From contig NZ_LWKZ01000023.1 in NCBI RefSeq assembly GCF_001905005.1, positions 1 through 64,000 of the forward strand: a DNA stretch of 64,000 nucleotides, written 5' to 3'. Below are positions 52,614-61,923 of the stretch, piece after piece. A model generated the notes under the pieces. That model searched no databases, was not told the origin of the DNA, and saw only the letters and a list, made by a program, of their open reading frames with translations. The DNA comes from Streptomyces sp. CB02923. GTDB taxonomy: Bacteria; Actinomycetota; Actinomycetes; Streptomycetales; Streptomycetaceae. Numbering within the stretch: the first letter of the stretch is position 1; each line of letters opens with the position of its first letter. The position numbers and the translations under genes were made by a program.

Positions 52614-53865
52614 CCAGGATCAGGTGCCCGCCGGTTCGCCGGCGGGCACCGCCGCGGACGGAACGTATCTCGGCGGCCGGATGTGCGAGGTCCTCGAATT
52701 CGCCGCGCGCCACATACCGCGGCTCCTTTCCTACGAGAAGCACTGGAAGGGAAAGCAGGACCCCGTCGTCTCGATGAACGAGAAGATCGTGGTCGAAGCG
52801 GCCCTGCTCGCCTTCGCCTGCCACCGGGTGAGCCACGCGGAGCCGCGGATCGCGGCCGCCGTCCGGGAACTCGCGGACGTCCTGCTGCCGTACGCCAGGA
52901 GCGCGCGGAACGCGGACCTGCTGGCGCGCATCCCGCAGTCCGCCGCCTCGATCGGCACCTCGCACCTGCTCCTCGACCGCATGGGACTCCCCGACGCGCG
53001 CTACGAAGCGCTCCACGCGGCGGCCGTCGCCGCGGCGAACCCCCGCGTGCCCGAACGGCTGCCCTACCGCTACATGGAACAGCAATGGCTCGCCTCGCTC
53101 GCCCCGGGGGGCCGCAGCCGGTACGCGATCGAGGCGCCGCCCGGATCCGTCCTGTACGCGCAGACGACGGCGGTCGAGATGCACCCCAACGACGTCTACG
53201 CCCTCACCCACGCGATCATGTTCGGCACCGACCTCGGGCGGCGCGCGGCCGATCCGCGGGTCGGGACCGACGCCGTGCTGGCCACCCTCGACTCCTGCCT
53301 GGCCCTCCAGCTCGGCAGCGAGAACCTCGACCTGACCGGCGAACTGCTCTTCTCCGCCGCGATGCTGCGCCCCGGCACCACCTGCGCGTACACCCGCGCG
53401 GGCTGGGACCTGCTGACCGGCGTGTGGGAGCGGCTCGGCTATCTGCCGAGCCCGCGGTTCTCGACGTCCGAGTACGGGGAACTGGCGCCCGCGGCCCGCC
53501 CCGCCTACTCCTTCCAGCACACCTACCACACGATGTTCGTCGCCGGGATCCTCTGCGCGGTGCTCTACGACGCGCTCGGCCGGCCTCCCCGGCCGCACGC
53601 CCACGCCGCGCCCGACGACGTGGCCGCGGACGCCGCGCTCGCACTGGCCGTCAAGGACTACCGGCTCGACGTGCTCACGGCGCTGCTCGGACGGCTCACG
53701 GCGGCGGGAGGACCGCTCACCCCGACGGCCAAGGCCGCGGCCCGCTACCTGGAGCTGCAACACACCGCGCCCCGGGACGGCACGGCCCCGCCCGCACCGG
53801 CGGAATCCGGGACCACCTGGCACGCGCCGGGGCCCGTGGACAGCGTCCCCGGCCGGGGGCACTGA
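52600..53865 (+). CDS. All-alpha DUF6895-like protein, second copy
   Basis: A 421-residue relative of the 311-aa protein at 49844, with the same helical repeat plan and matching motifs (VEAALLAFACHRVSH, ALTHAIMFGTDLG, GELLFSAAML) plus an extra C-terminal helical segment. The GTG at 52600 overlaps the 83-aa gene. No catalytic motif is seen. Probably a scaffold or binding protein for the small product, by context only. Confidence 0.75.
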   Translation: MTLPSQDQVPAGSPAGTAADGTYLGGRMCEVLEFAARHIPRLLSYEKHWKGKQDPVVSMNEKIVVEAALLAFACHRVSHAEPRIAAAVRELADVLLPYARSARNADLLARIPQSAASIGTSHLLLDRMGLPDARYEALHAAAVAAANPRVPERLPYRYMEQQWLASLAPGGRSRYAIEAPPGSVLYAQTTAVEMHPNDVYALTHAIMFGTDLGRRAADPRVGTDAVLATLDSCLALQLGSENLDLTGELLFSAAMLRPGTTCAYTRAGWDLLTGVWERLGYLPSPRFSTSEYGELAPAARPAYSFQHTYHTMFVAGILCAVLYDALGRPPRPHAHAAPDDVAADAALALAVKDYRLDVLTALLGRLTAAGGPLTPTAKAAARYLELQHTAPRDGTAPPAPAESGTTWHAPGPVDSVPGRGH

Positions 53866-53958
53866 TGCCGCGCGCCCGGCGCCCGGCCCGCTGCTCCGTG
53901 CCCGGCATCAGTGGGCCGCTCCCGCGGACGGTCCACGGGCAGGCTCCGGACGCCCTCT

Positions 53959-54504
53959 TCACCCGAAGAGCTTCTCCGCCGTCGAATCCGTCACGTCCGC
54001 GCCCATGTTCCGCTCCATCATCCGCAGAGCGGCGTCGGCGAGGTCGGGGTGGATGTGGGCCACCGCGTCGCGCGGGACCGTGACGTCCAGGTGGCGGATG
54101 TGCGCGTCGAGGGCCGAGTACAGGACGCACTGCTCGGTCACCTGGCCGACGAGCACGATGCGCTGGATGCCGTGCTGGCCGAGCAGGTACTCCAGCGGCG
54201 TCTCGTAGAAGATCGAGTGCCGGGCCTTGACCACGAACAGCGAGGCGTCGTCGGGCCGGACGGGCTCCACCAGGCCGGCGTACGGCCCGTCCAGCGCCGT
54301 ACGCAGGAGCTCGTCGTGGTGCGAGCGCCACCGGCCGAAGTTGTCGTTGACGTAGATGACTTCGACGTCCGAGCCCGCCGCGCGGGCCCGCTCCAGGGCA
54401 CGCAGCATGCCGGGCAGCGCGTCGCGCACCGACGGCAGCAACTGCTCGGCGTCCGCGTGGTCGTACGAGTTGATCATGTCGATCACGATGAGCGCCGTAC
54501 GCAT
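53959..54504 (-). CDS. Isochorismatase-like cysteine hydrolase
   Basis: A 181-residue cysteine hydrolase with D9, K93 and C126 (in EQCV) in the expected triad positions. Related enzymes hydrolyse isochorismate, nicotinamide or N-carbamoyl compounds. The ATG is one base after the stop of the PLP enzyme (TGACATG), so the two are coupled and may act on one amine or amide pathway. Confidence 0.85.
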   Translation of the reverse strand: MRTALIVIDMINSYDHADAEQLLPSVRDALPGMLRALERARAAGSDVEVIYVNDNFGRWRSHHDELLRTALDGPYAGLVEPVRPDDASLFVVKARHSIFYETPLEYLLGQHGIQRIVLVGQVTEQCVLYSALDAHIRHLDVTVPRDAVAHIHPDLADAALRMMERNMGADVTDSTAEKLFG

Positions 54505-54505
54505 G

Positions 54506-55984
54506 TCAGCCGTCCCCTTCGACGAGCACCCGGATGGTCGTCAGCTCCGGATCGGCCGCGTCGGGCACGTTCATCCCGGCCCGCACCCCGCTCGTCAGGT
54601 AGCGCACCACGGGCTCTTCGAGCCGTTCGCCGGGCAGCGCGGCCGGGATGCCCGGCGGGTAGGGCGTCAGCATCTCCGCCACGATCCGGCCCGCCGCGGC
54701 GCTCGCCGGTACGTCCTCGACCTGCCCGAAGTACGCGTCGCGCGGCAGGCACACCTGCTCCAGCCGCAGTTCGCCGGGCGTCGGCACCTCGGCCGCGGGG
54801 GCCGGGCGCAGGTCCGCCGCGTGCCGCGACAGGTCGCGCAGGGCGTCGAGCAGCACCCCGGCGGTGGTGTCGTCGTCGGCGTGGGTCAGCTGGGCGCTGA
54901 TCCGCCGGTGGTCGGCGAGGTGGGCGTCGACGGAGCGGTGCGCGCGCAGCCAGTCGGCGGCCCGGTAGCCGGACGTACCCAGCCCGCTGACGTCGATCAC
55001 CACGGGCAGCGGGTCGAAGTCGGCGGCCAGCCCCGGGCCGCAGTAGTCGGCCCGGCCGTCGACGTGCAGTCCGTCGATGTCCCCGATGGCCGCCCGTACC
55101 CGCGTGGCCAGGTCCAGGGCCCGGCCGAGGAGGTCCCGGCCCCGCAGGGCCATCTGCCGCCGCCAGCCGTCCAGGCCCGCGTACAGGATCACCGAAGGGC
55201 TGGTCGTGCCGAACAGGTCCGCCCGTGACTTCAGTACGGTCGGCCGGACCAGATCGCCGCGCAGATGGAACACCGACCCCTGTTCCAGGCCGCTGCCCAT
55301 CTTGTGGATGCTCGTCACGCAGACGTCCGCGCCGGCGTCCATCGCCCAGGACGGCAGGTCCGGGTGGAAGGGCAGATGCGCTCCCCACGCCTCGTCCACG
55401 ATCAGCGGACGCCCCCGCCGGTGGCACACCTCCGCCAGCGCGTCCAGGTCCGCGCAGGCGCCGTACGGCGTCGGGCTGGTCACCAGCGCCCCGCGGGCGT
55501 CGGGGTGCTCGTCGAAGGCCCGCTCGAACGCCTCGACCGACGGGGGATGGGCGATGCCGCGCTCCCCGTCCCACTGCGGGTCCACCCAGACCGGCCGCAT
55601 GCCCGACAGGATCAGACCCGACACCACGGACTTGTGCGCGTCCCGGCCGACCAGCAGTTTCTCGTGCGGGCCCGCGACGGACAGCATCGCGGCCTTGACG
55701 GACAGGGAACTGCCGCAGGTGGAGAAGAACGTGTGCGAGGCGCGCACCGCGTCCGCCATGAGCGCTTCGGCCCGGTCCAGCACCCGGCCCCGGCCGAGCC
55801 GGTCGTCCAGACCGCCGGAGGCCAGCAGATCGCTGTGGAAGACCGCGTCCCCCAGCACCTCCCGCACCAGCGGATCGGCGCCCCGGGCCTGCTTGTGCCC
55901 CGGCGGGGTGAAGGAGACCTGCCCGGCCTGCCGGTAGCGGGCCAGTGCCTCCAGAACCGGAGCCTGCGTGTGATCGACAGCCAT
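54506..55984 (-). CDS. Orn/Lys/Arg decarboxylase-like PLP enzyme
   Basis: A 492-residue fold-type I PLP enzyme of the Orn/Lys/Arg decarboxylase family. K228 in SIHK binds PLP; VDEAWGAH gives the Asp for the pyridine N. N-terminal FTPPGHKQ is the family signature. It lacks the long wing domain of the inducible E. coli enzymes, as in the shorter actinobacterial forms. It probably makes a polyamine or removes CO2 from a basic amino acid. Confidence 0.85.
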   Translation of the reverse strand: MAVDHTQAPVLEALARYRQAGQVSFTPPGHKQARGADPLVREVLGDAVFHSDLLASGGLDDRLGRGRVLDRAEALMADAVRASHTFFSTCGSSLSVKAAMLSVAGPHEKLLVGRDAHKSVVSGLILSGMRPVWVDPQWDGERGIAHPPSVEAFERAFDEHPDARGALVTSPTPYGACADLDALAEVCHRRGRPLIVDEAWGAHLPFHPDLPSWAMDAGADVCVTSIHKMGSGLEQGSVFHLRGDLVRPTVLKSRADLFGTTSPSVILYAGLDGWRRQMALRGRDLLGRALDLATRVRAAIGDIDGLHVDGRADYCGPGLAADFDPLPVVIDVSGLGTSGYRAADWLRAHRSVDAHLADHRRISAQLTHADDDTTAGVLLDALRDLSRHAADLRPAPAAEVPTPGELRLEQVCLPRDAYFGQVEDVPASAAAGRIVAEMLTPYPPGIPAALPGERLEEPVVRYLTSGVRAGMNVPDAADPELTTIRVLVEGDG

Positions 55985-56250
55985 GCGCCAGGGGTTCCCC
56001 GGCCCGGACGGGTCAATCACCGCACCGGCCGATTCCGCCCGCGGTACCGGTCACCCGGGCGCGCCCCCGGTGCTGGTGGATCTTTCCCCGTACGGACGGG
56101 TTTTCCCGGCCCGGCGCGGGGAACCCGCCCTCGCGCCGCCGGTCGGGCGCCCCCGCTCGCAGCCAGGGCTCCGGCGGGCGAGCCTTTGAGGGGCACCCGC
56201 AGCCAGGGGCATCCGCCGCGGCAGACCGCAGACACGCTGGAGGAGAAGCG

Positions 56251-59200
56251 ATGGGCGTGCGCAAACGGGTTCGCGACTGGCCCGTGTACCGGCAGCTGAC
56301 CGGTGGCGACCCGCTGGGCCGGGGCCGCGCCGCGATGTCGCCGTACACGGAGCGGCTGCGCCCGCGCACGGACTCCGCCGACCGGATGGTGCGCTCCGTC
56401 TGCCCGTACTGCGCGGTCGGCTGCGGCCAGCAGGTGTACGTCAAGGACGAGCAGGTCGTCCAGATCGAGGGGGACCCGGACTCGCCCGTCAGCCGCGGCC
56501 GGCTCTGCCCGAAAGGAGCGGCGACACTCCAGCTCACCACCGGCTCGTCCCGCCGCCACCAGGTGCTCTACCGGCGCCCGTACGGCACGGACTGGGAGCC
56601 GCTGGACCTGGAGACGGCCATGGACATGGTCGCCGACCGGGTCGTCGAGACCCGCCGCCGCACCTGGGAGTGGGAGTCCGACGAGGGCCTCTACACGGCG
56701 CGCACCCTGGGCATCGCGAGCCTGGGCGGCGCCACCCTCGACAACGAGGAGAACTACCTCATCAAGAAGCTGCTGACCGGCCTCGGCGTGGTCCAGGTGG
56801 AGAACCAGGCCCGGGTCTGCCACAGCTCCACCGTCGCCGGTCTCGGCACCTCCTTCGGGCGCGGCGGCGCGACCACGTTCATGCAGGACCTCCAGCACGC
56901 CGACTGCATCGTCATCCAGGGCTCCAACTTCGCCGAGGCGCACCCCGTCGGCTTCCAGTGGGTGATGGAGGCCAAGGCCCGCGGCGCCCGCGTCATCCAC
57001 GTCGACCCGCGCTACACCCGGACCAGCGCCCTGGCCGACCTGCACGTCCCCATCCGGGCGGGCAGCGACATCGCCTTCCTCGGCGGCATCATCAACCACG
57101 TCCTGACCGAGGAGAAGGACTTCCGCGAGTACGTCCTGAACTACACCAACGCCGCCACCCTGGTCGGCGAGGACTTCCGGGACACCGAGGACCTGGACGG
57201 CGTCTTCTCCGGCCTGGACGAGGACGGAACCCACTACGACACGCTGAGCTGGCAGTACGAGGGCGTCGAGGTCCAGGCTCCGGCGGGCGAGGTGGACGCG
57301 CTGTACGAGGCCCGCGTCCAGGAGGCCGGCGGCCCGGAGTCGTACGGCTCCGGCGGCCCCCGCACCGGGCAGCGCGCTCCCGGCGACGAGACGCTGCGGC
57401 ACCCGCGCTGTGTCTACCAGGTCCTCAAGCGCCACTACGCCCGCTACACCCCCGCGATGGTCGAGCGGATCTGCGGAGTGCCGCAGGAGACGTTCCTGCG
57501 GGTGTGCGAGGACCTGACCGTGAATTCGGGCCGCGACCGCACCAGCGCCTTCGCCTACGCGGTCGGCTGGACCCAGCACTCGGTCGGCGCGCAGTACATC
57601 CGGGCCGCCAGCATCCTGCAACTGCTCCTCGGCAACATCGGCCGCCCCGGCGGCGGCATCCAGGCCCTGCGCGGCCACGCCTCCATCCAGGGCTCCAGCG
57701 ACATCCCCACCCTCTTCAACCTGCTGCCCGGCTACCTGCCGATGCCGCACGCCCACGCGCACGAGGACCTGGACACCTTCGTCCGGTCGAGCCGCACCGA
57801 AAAGGGCTTCTGGGGCGACATGCGCGCCTACTTCGTCAGCCTGCTCAAGGCGTACTACGGCGACGCGGCCACCGCCGGCAACGACTACTGCTTCAACCAC
57901 CTGCCGCGCCTGACCGGCGCGCACGCCACGTACGAAACCGTCATGGCGCAGCTCGACGGCGTCTGCAAGGGCTACTTCCTGATGGGCGAGAACCCCGCCG
58001 TCGGTTCCGCCAACACCCGCCTGCAGCGCCTGGGCATGGCCAACCTGGAGTGGCTGGTCGTCCGGGACTTCTCGCTCATCGAGTCGGCGACCTGGTGGCA
58101 GGACGGCCCGGAGACCGAGACCGGCGAGCTGCGCACCGAGGACATCGGCACCGAGGTGTTCTTCTTCCCCGCCGCCGCGCACACCGAGAAGTCCGGCTCC
58201 TTCACCAACACCAACCGCTGGGTGCAGTGGCACCACGCCGCCGTCGAACCCGGGGGCGACGCCCGCAGCGACCTGTGGTTCATGTACCACCTCGGCCGGC
58301 GCATCAAGGCGAAGCTGGCCGCCTCCACCGACCCCATGGACCGGCCCGTACAGGACCTGACCTGGGACTACCCGGTGGACGGGCCGCTGGAGGAGCCGGT
58401 CGCCGCCGCCGTCCTCGCCGAGATCAACGGGCACGGCCCGGACGGCGCCCCGCTGAGCGCGTACACGGAGCTGAAGGACGACGGCTCGACGAGGTGCGGC
58501 TGCTGGATCTACTGCGGGGTGTACGCGGACGGCGTCAACCAGGCGGCCCGCAGGAAACCGCACACCGAACAGGACTGGGTCGCCAGGGAATGGGCCTGGG
58601 CCTGGCCCGCCAACCGCCGCATCCTCTACAACCGCGCGTCGGCCGCCCCGGACGGCACGCCGTGGAGCGAACGCAAGGCGTACGTGTGGTGGGACGAGGC
58701 GGACGGGCAGTGGACCGGCCACGACGTCCCGGACTTCATCCCCGACCGGGCGCCCGGCTACGAACCGCCGGACGGCGCGACCGGCCCCGACGCGCTGCGC
58801 GGCGACGACCCGTTCATCATGCAGGCGGACGGCAAGGGCTGGCTGTACGTGCCCGCCGGCCTGGTGGACGGGCCGCTGCCCACCCACTACGAGCCCCAGG
58901 ACTCGCCGTTCGGCAACGCCCTGTACCCGTCCACGCCCCGCTCACCGGTCCGCCGCCTGCACCCCCGCGAAGGCAACCGCTACCACCCCAGCGGCGACGA
59001 ACCGGGCGCAGACGTCTACCCGTACATCGTCACCACCCACCGGCTCACCGAGCACTTCACCGCGGGCGGCATGAGCCGCTGGTCGCCCTACCTCGCCGAA
59101 CTCCAGCCGGAGCTGTTCTGCGAGGTCTCCCCGCAGCTCGCCGCCGAACGGGGCCTGGAGCACATGGGCTGGGCCACCATCATCACCGCGCGCAACGCCA

Positions 59201-59499
59201 TCGAGGCCCGCGTCATGGTGACCCGGCGGATCGCGCCCCTTACCGTGCACGGCCGTACGGTCCACCAGATCGGCCTGCCCTTCCACTGGGGACCCAACGG
59301 CGTGGTCACCGGCGACGCCGCCAACGAACTGGTGGCCATCGCCCTCGACCCCAACGCCCACATCCAGGAGGACAAGGCGCTCACCGCCGACATCCGGCCG
59401 GGACGCCGGCCGCGCGGCCCCGGCCTGCCGGAACTGGTCGCGGCCTACCGCGCACGCGCCGGCATCGACGCGACCACCGGAACGGAGCCCCGCCCGTGA
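56251..59499 (+). CDS. fdhA: Formate dehydrogenase major subunit, Cys-type
   Basis: A 1082-residue molybdopterin oxidoreductase of the FdnG/FdoG family. The N-terminal [4Fe-4S] ligands are C51, C54, C58 and C86; the catalytic position is C190 (NQARVCHSST), where E. coli FdnG has Sec, so this is a Cys enzyme. No twin-arginine signal is present, unlike the periplasmic FDH-N, so catalysis is probably cytoplasmic. It would oxidise formate to CO2. A strong GGAGGAG precedes the ATG. The GTGA overlap with the next gene begins a four-gene coupled operon. Confidence 0.95.
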   Translation: MGVRKRVRDWPVYRQLTGGDPLGRGRAAMSPYTERLRPRTDSADRMVRSVCPYCAVGCGQQVYVKDEQVVQIEGDPDSPVSRGRLCPKGAATLQLTTGSSRRHQVLYRRPYGTDWEPLDLETAMDMVADRVVETRRRTWEWESDEGLYTARTLGIASLGGATLDNEENYLIKKLLTGLGVVQVENQARVCHSSTVAGLGTSFGRGGATTFMQDLQHADCIVIQGSNFAEAHPVGFQWVMEAKARGARVIHVDPRYTRTSALADLHVPIRAGSDIAFLGGIINHVLTEEKDFREYVLNYTNAATLVGEDFRDTEDLDGVFSGLDEDGTHYDTLSWQYEGVEVQAPAGEVDALYEARVQEAGGPESYGSGGPRTGQRAPGDETLRHPRCVYQVLKRHYARYTPAMVERICGVPQETFLRVCEDLTVNSGRDRTSAFAYAVGWTQHSVGAQYIRAASILQLLLGNIGRPGGGIQALRGHASIQGSSDIPTLFNLLPGYLPMPHAHAHEDLDTFVRSSRTEKGFWGDMRAYFVSLLKAYYGDAATAGNDYCFNHLPRLTGAHATYETVMAQLDGVCKGYFLMGENPAVGSANTRLQRLGMANLEWLVVRDFSLIESATWWQDGPETETGELRTEDIGTEVFFFPAAAHTEKSGSFTNTNRWVQWHHAAVEPGGDARSDLWFMYHLGRRIKAKLAASTDPMDRPVQDLTWDYPVDGPLEEPVAAAVLAEINGHGPDGAPLSAYTELKDDGSTRCGCWIYCGVYADGVNQAARRKPHTEQDWVAREWAWAWPANRRILYNRASAAPDGTPWSERKAYVWWDEADGQWTGHDVPDFIPDRAPGYEPPDGATGPDALRGDDPFIMQADGKGWLYVPAGLVDGPLPTHYEPQDSPFGNALYPSTPRSPVRRLHPREGNRYHPSGDEPGADVYPYIVTTHRLTEHFTAGGMSRWSPYLAELQPELFCEVSPQLAAERGLEHMGWATIITARNAIEARVMVTRRIAPLTVHGRTVHQIGLPFHWGPNGVVTGDAANELVAIALDPNAHIQEDKALTADIRPGRRPRGPGLPELVAAYRARAGIDATTGTEPRP

Positions 59500-60419
59500 C
59501 CGATCACCTGCTCGGCGGCGTCGAACCGGACCCGGCCGGGGACGCGGGCCACTCCGGCGCACCGCCACGCACGGGCTTCTTCACCGACACGTCGGTGTGC
59601 ATCGGCTGCAAGGCGTGCGAGGTCGCCTGCAAGGAGTGGAACGCCCTGCCCGAGGACGGCCTGACCCTCACCGGAATGAGCTACGACAACACCCAGGGGC
59701 TCGGCGCCTCGACATGGCGGCACGTGGCGTTCATCGAACAGCCGGTCACCGCCGGAGGGCGTGCGCAACTGCCACTGGCCGACGGGCCGGGCGACCCGCC
59801 CGGTTCCGGCAGCGACCTGCGCTGGCTGATGTCCTCCGACGTCTGCAAACACTGCACCCACGCCGCGTGCCTGGACGTCTGCCCCACCGGCTCCCTCTTC
59901 CGCACCGAATTCGGCACGGTCGTCGTCCAGGAGGACATCTGCAACGGCTGCGGCTACTGCGTACCCGCCTGCCCGTACGGCGTCATCGAGCAGCGCCCCG
60001 CCGACGGCCGCGCCTTCAAATGCACCATGTGCTACGACCGGCTCGGCGCCGGACAGGAACCCGCCTGCGCCAAGGCGTGCCCGACCGAGTCCATCCGGTA
60101 CGGGCCGCTGGACGAACTCCGCGAGCGGGCCGCGCTCCGCGTCGACCAACTGCACGCGGCGGGCGTCACCGACGCGCGGCTGTACGGGCACGAACCGGAC
60201 GACGGCGTCGGCGGGGACGGCGCGTTCTTCCTGCTCCTCGACGAACCCGAGGTCTACGGGCTGCCACCGGACCCCGTCGTCACCACCCGTGACCTGCCCG
60301 CCATGTGGAAGCACGCGGGCGCCGCGGCGCTCTCGCTGGCCGGCGGCCTCGCGCTGTCGTTCGCCGTGCCCGCGCTGAAGCGCCTCGACGGCGTCACCGG
60401 ACGGAGGGGAAGGCGATGA
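59496..60419 (+). CDS. fdhB: Formate dehydrogenase iron-sulfur subunit
   Basis: A 307-residue ferredoxin-like subunit with four Cys clusters (CIGCKACEVAC; CKHCTHAACLDVC; CNGCGYCVPAC; CTMC...CAKAC), enough for four [4Fe-4S] centres, as in FdnH. One C-terminal membrane segment (AGAAALSLAGGLALSFAVP) anchors it. It passes electrons from the major subunit to the NrfD-like subunit. Starts with GTG overlapping fdhA, and its stop overlaps the next ATG. Confidence 0.93.
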   Translation: MTDHLLGGVEPDPAGDAGHSGAPPRTGFFTDTSVCIGCKACEVACKEWNALPEDGLTLTGMSYDNTQGLGASTWRHVAFIEQPVTAGGRAQLPLADGPGDPPGSGSDLRWLMSSDVCKHCTHAACLDVCPTGSLFRTEFGTVVVQEDICNGCGYCVPACPYGVIEQRPADGRAFKCTMCYDRLGAGQEPACAKACPTESIRYGPLDELRERAALRVDQLHAAGVTDARLYGHEPDDGVGGDGAFFLLLDEPEVYGLPPDPVVTTRDLPAMWKHAGAAALSLAGGLALSFAVPALKRLDGVTGRRGRR

Positions 60420-61432
60420 CCGGGTCCGATGCCACCCGCGAGGGTCCCGGCGGCAAGCGCGGCCGGAGTGGCCGGGGCGGCCGGGGCGAGCAGCTCATGG
60501 CGCCGCCGGCCGAGTTCGCGTCGTACTACGGCAGGCCGGTCATCAAGGCGCCCGCCTGGCGCGCCCGGGACATCGCCGGGTACTTCTTCCTCGGCGGCCT
60601 GGCCGGCGCCGGATCGGTACTGGCCGCCGGAGCCCACGCGACGGGCCGCACCACCACCGCGACCGCGATGAAGGTCTCCTCCGTCGTGGCGGTCACCCTG
60701 TCCACCGCCGCCCTCGTCAACGACCTCGGCAGACCGGACCGGTTCGCCAACATGCTGCGGGTCGTCAAGCCGACCTCACCGATGAGCGTCGGCTCCTGGC
60801 TGCTGGCCGCCTACGGGCCCGCGGCGGGCGCCGCTGCGGCCTCCGCGGTCACCGGAAAGCTGCCCCGGGCGGGCGCGGCGGCCACCGGCGCCGCCGCGCT
60901 CCTCGGACCGGCCGTCGCCACGTACACCGCGGTCCTCGCGGCGGACACCGCCGTCCCCGCCTGGCACGGCGCGCACCGCGAACTCCCGTACCTGTTCGCC
61001 GCGTCGGCGACGGCCGCCGCCTCCGGGATGGCGCTCGTCGTCGGCCCCGCACGGGAGACCGCGCCCGCCCGCTGCGCCGCGGTGCTGGCCGCGGTCGCCG
61101 ACGCAGCGGTGACCAAGGCCGCCGAACGGCGTCTCGGCATGGTCGCGGAGACCTACCGCCAGGGGCGGGCGGGCACGCTGCTGCGTACGGCGAGCGCGCT
61201 CACCGCGGCCGGAGCCGCCGTGGGCGCCGTGTGCGGGGGCCGCTCCCGCCCGCTGGCCGCCGTCGGTGGTCTGGCCCTGCTCGCCGGTTCCGCGTGCACC
61301 CGCTTCGGGATCTTCGCGGCCGGCATCGCCTCCGCCGAGGACCCGAAATACACCGTCGTACCCCAACGGGCGGCCAAGGAAGCCCGCCGTACCACCACAA
61401 CGCACAGCGCGGAGAGGACACAGCCCACATGA
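60416..61432 (+). CDS. NrfD/PsrC-like membrane subunit of formate dehydrogenase
   Basis: A 338-residue polytopic membrane protein of the NrfD/polysulfide reductase C family, not the cytochrome b type of E. coli FdnI. The basic N-terminus is followed by ARDIAGYFFLGGLAGAGSVL and LVNDLGRPDRFANMLRVVKPTS(P)MSVGSW, typical NrfD motifs, with about eight hydrophobic segments. It would reduce menaquinone without haem. Overlaps of 4 bases with both neighbours show strict co-translation. Confidence 0.88.
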   Translation: MTGSDATREGPGGKRGRSGRGGRGEQLMAPPAEFASYYGRPVIKAPAWRARDIAGYFFLGGLAGAGSVLAAGAHATGRTTTATAMKVSSVVAVTLSTAALVNDLGRPDRFANMLRVVKPTSPMSVGSWLLAAYGPAAGAAAASAVTGKLPRAGAAATGAAALLGPAVATYTAVLAADTAVPAWHGAHRELPYLFAASATAAASGMALVVGPARETAPARCAAVLAAVADAAVTKAAERRLGMVAETYRQGRAGTLLRTASALTAAGAAVGAVCGGRSRPLAAVGGLALLAGSACTRFGIFAAGIASAEDPKYTVVPQRAAKEARRTTTTHSAERTQPT

Positions 61433-61815
61433 CCCGCACACCCCACACCGACGAGCCGGCGCAAGCCGTGCTCAGCGCACAGTCCCCGGCCGACGCCGAG
61501 GCCGTCTTCGGCACGCTGCGCAGCTGCTTCGCCTCCGACCGCGCCGACGGCGACACCCCGCACGAGCAGCCGAAGCAGCCCGGCCACCCGACGGTCTGGA
61601 CCGAGACTTTCGAGACCTCGGAAGTACGCGGCGACGTCAAGAAGAACGCGGGACTGTCCGCCGCCGTCACCGTCGACCTCCAGGGCAGCCACCTGGCGGT
61701 GGACCGGCTGCGGGACGTCCTGACGCGCGCGTTCTCCGTCCGTACCGAAGGGACGGTGTCGGGCGACCAGGAAGTCGAACTGCAACTCGTCCTGGAGAGC
61801 CCGGACAACGGCTGA
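61429..61815 (+). CDS. Small hypothetical protein of the formate dehydrogenase operon
   Basis: A 128-residue soluble protein, last gene of the operon and coupled by ATGA. No family is recognised. C-terminal residues 60-128 have a beta-alpha-beta pattern (TETFETSEVRGDVKKNAG, then AVTVDLQGSHLAVDRL). Possible roles are maturation or a structural subunit, but nothing in the sequence decides. Confidence 0.75.
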   Translation: MTRTPHTDEPAQAVLSAQSPADAEAVFGTLRSCFASDRADGDTPHEQPKQPGHPTVWTETFETSEVRGDVKKNAGLSAAVTVDLQGSHLAVDRLRDVLTRAFSVRTEGTVSGDQEVELQLVLESPDNG

Positions 61816-61835
61816 CCGCCGACGGCTGACCGCCA
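61808..61835. repeat. 14-bp tandem duplication over the stop of the operon's last gene
   Basis: ACGGCTGACCGCCG and ACGGCTGACCGCCA; the first includes the TGA stop, the second repeats it. Confidence 0.85.
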
Positions 61836-61836
61836 A

Positions 61837-61880
61837 CGGGCGGGCGCGGAGCAGCCTCAGTTCTGCTCCGCGCCCGCCCG
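61837..61880. terminator. Strong bidirectional terminator, fdh operon and malate synthase
   Basis: Perfect 18-bp stem (CGGGCGGGCGCGGAGCAG and its complement) with an 8-base loop, lying between convergent genes that end at 61815 and 61924. Confidence 0.9.
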
Positions 61881-61923
61881 GCCTGCGACCGGGACCCTCA
61901 CCCCGGCGGCATACCGGGGCCCC

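Noticed and set aside
56251-59499. Selenocysteine (TGA) in formate dehydrogenase
   Set aside because: The catalytic codon is TGC (Cys) and no SECIS-like hairpin is needed.
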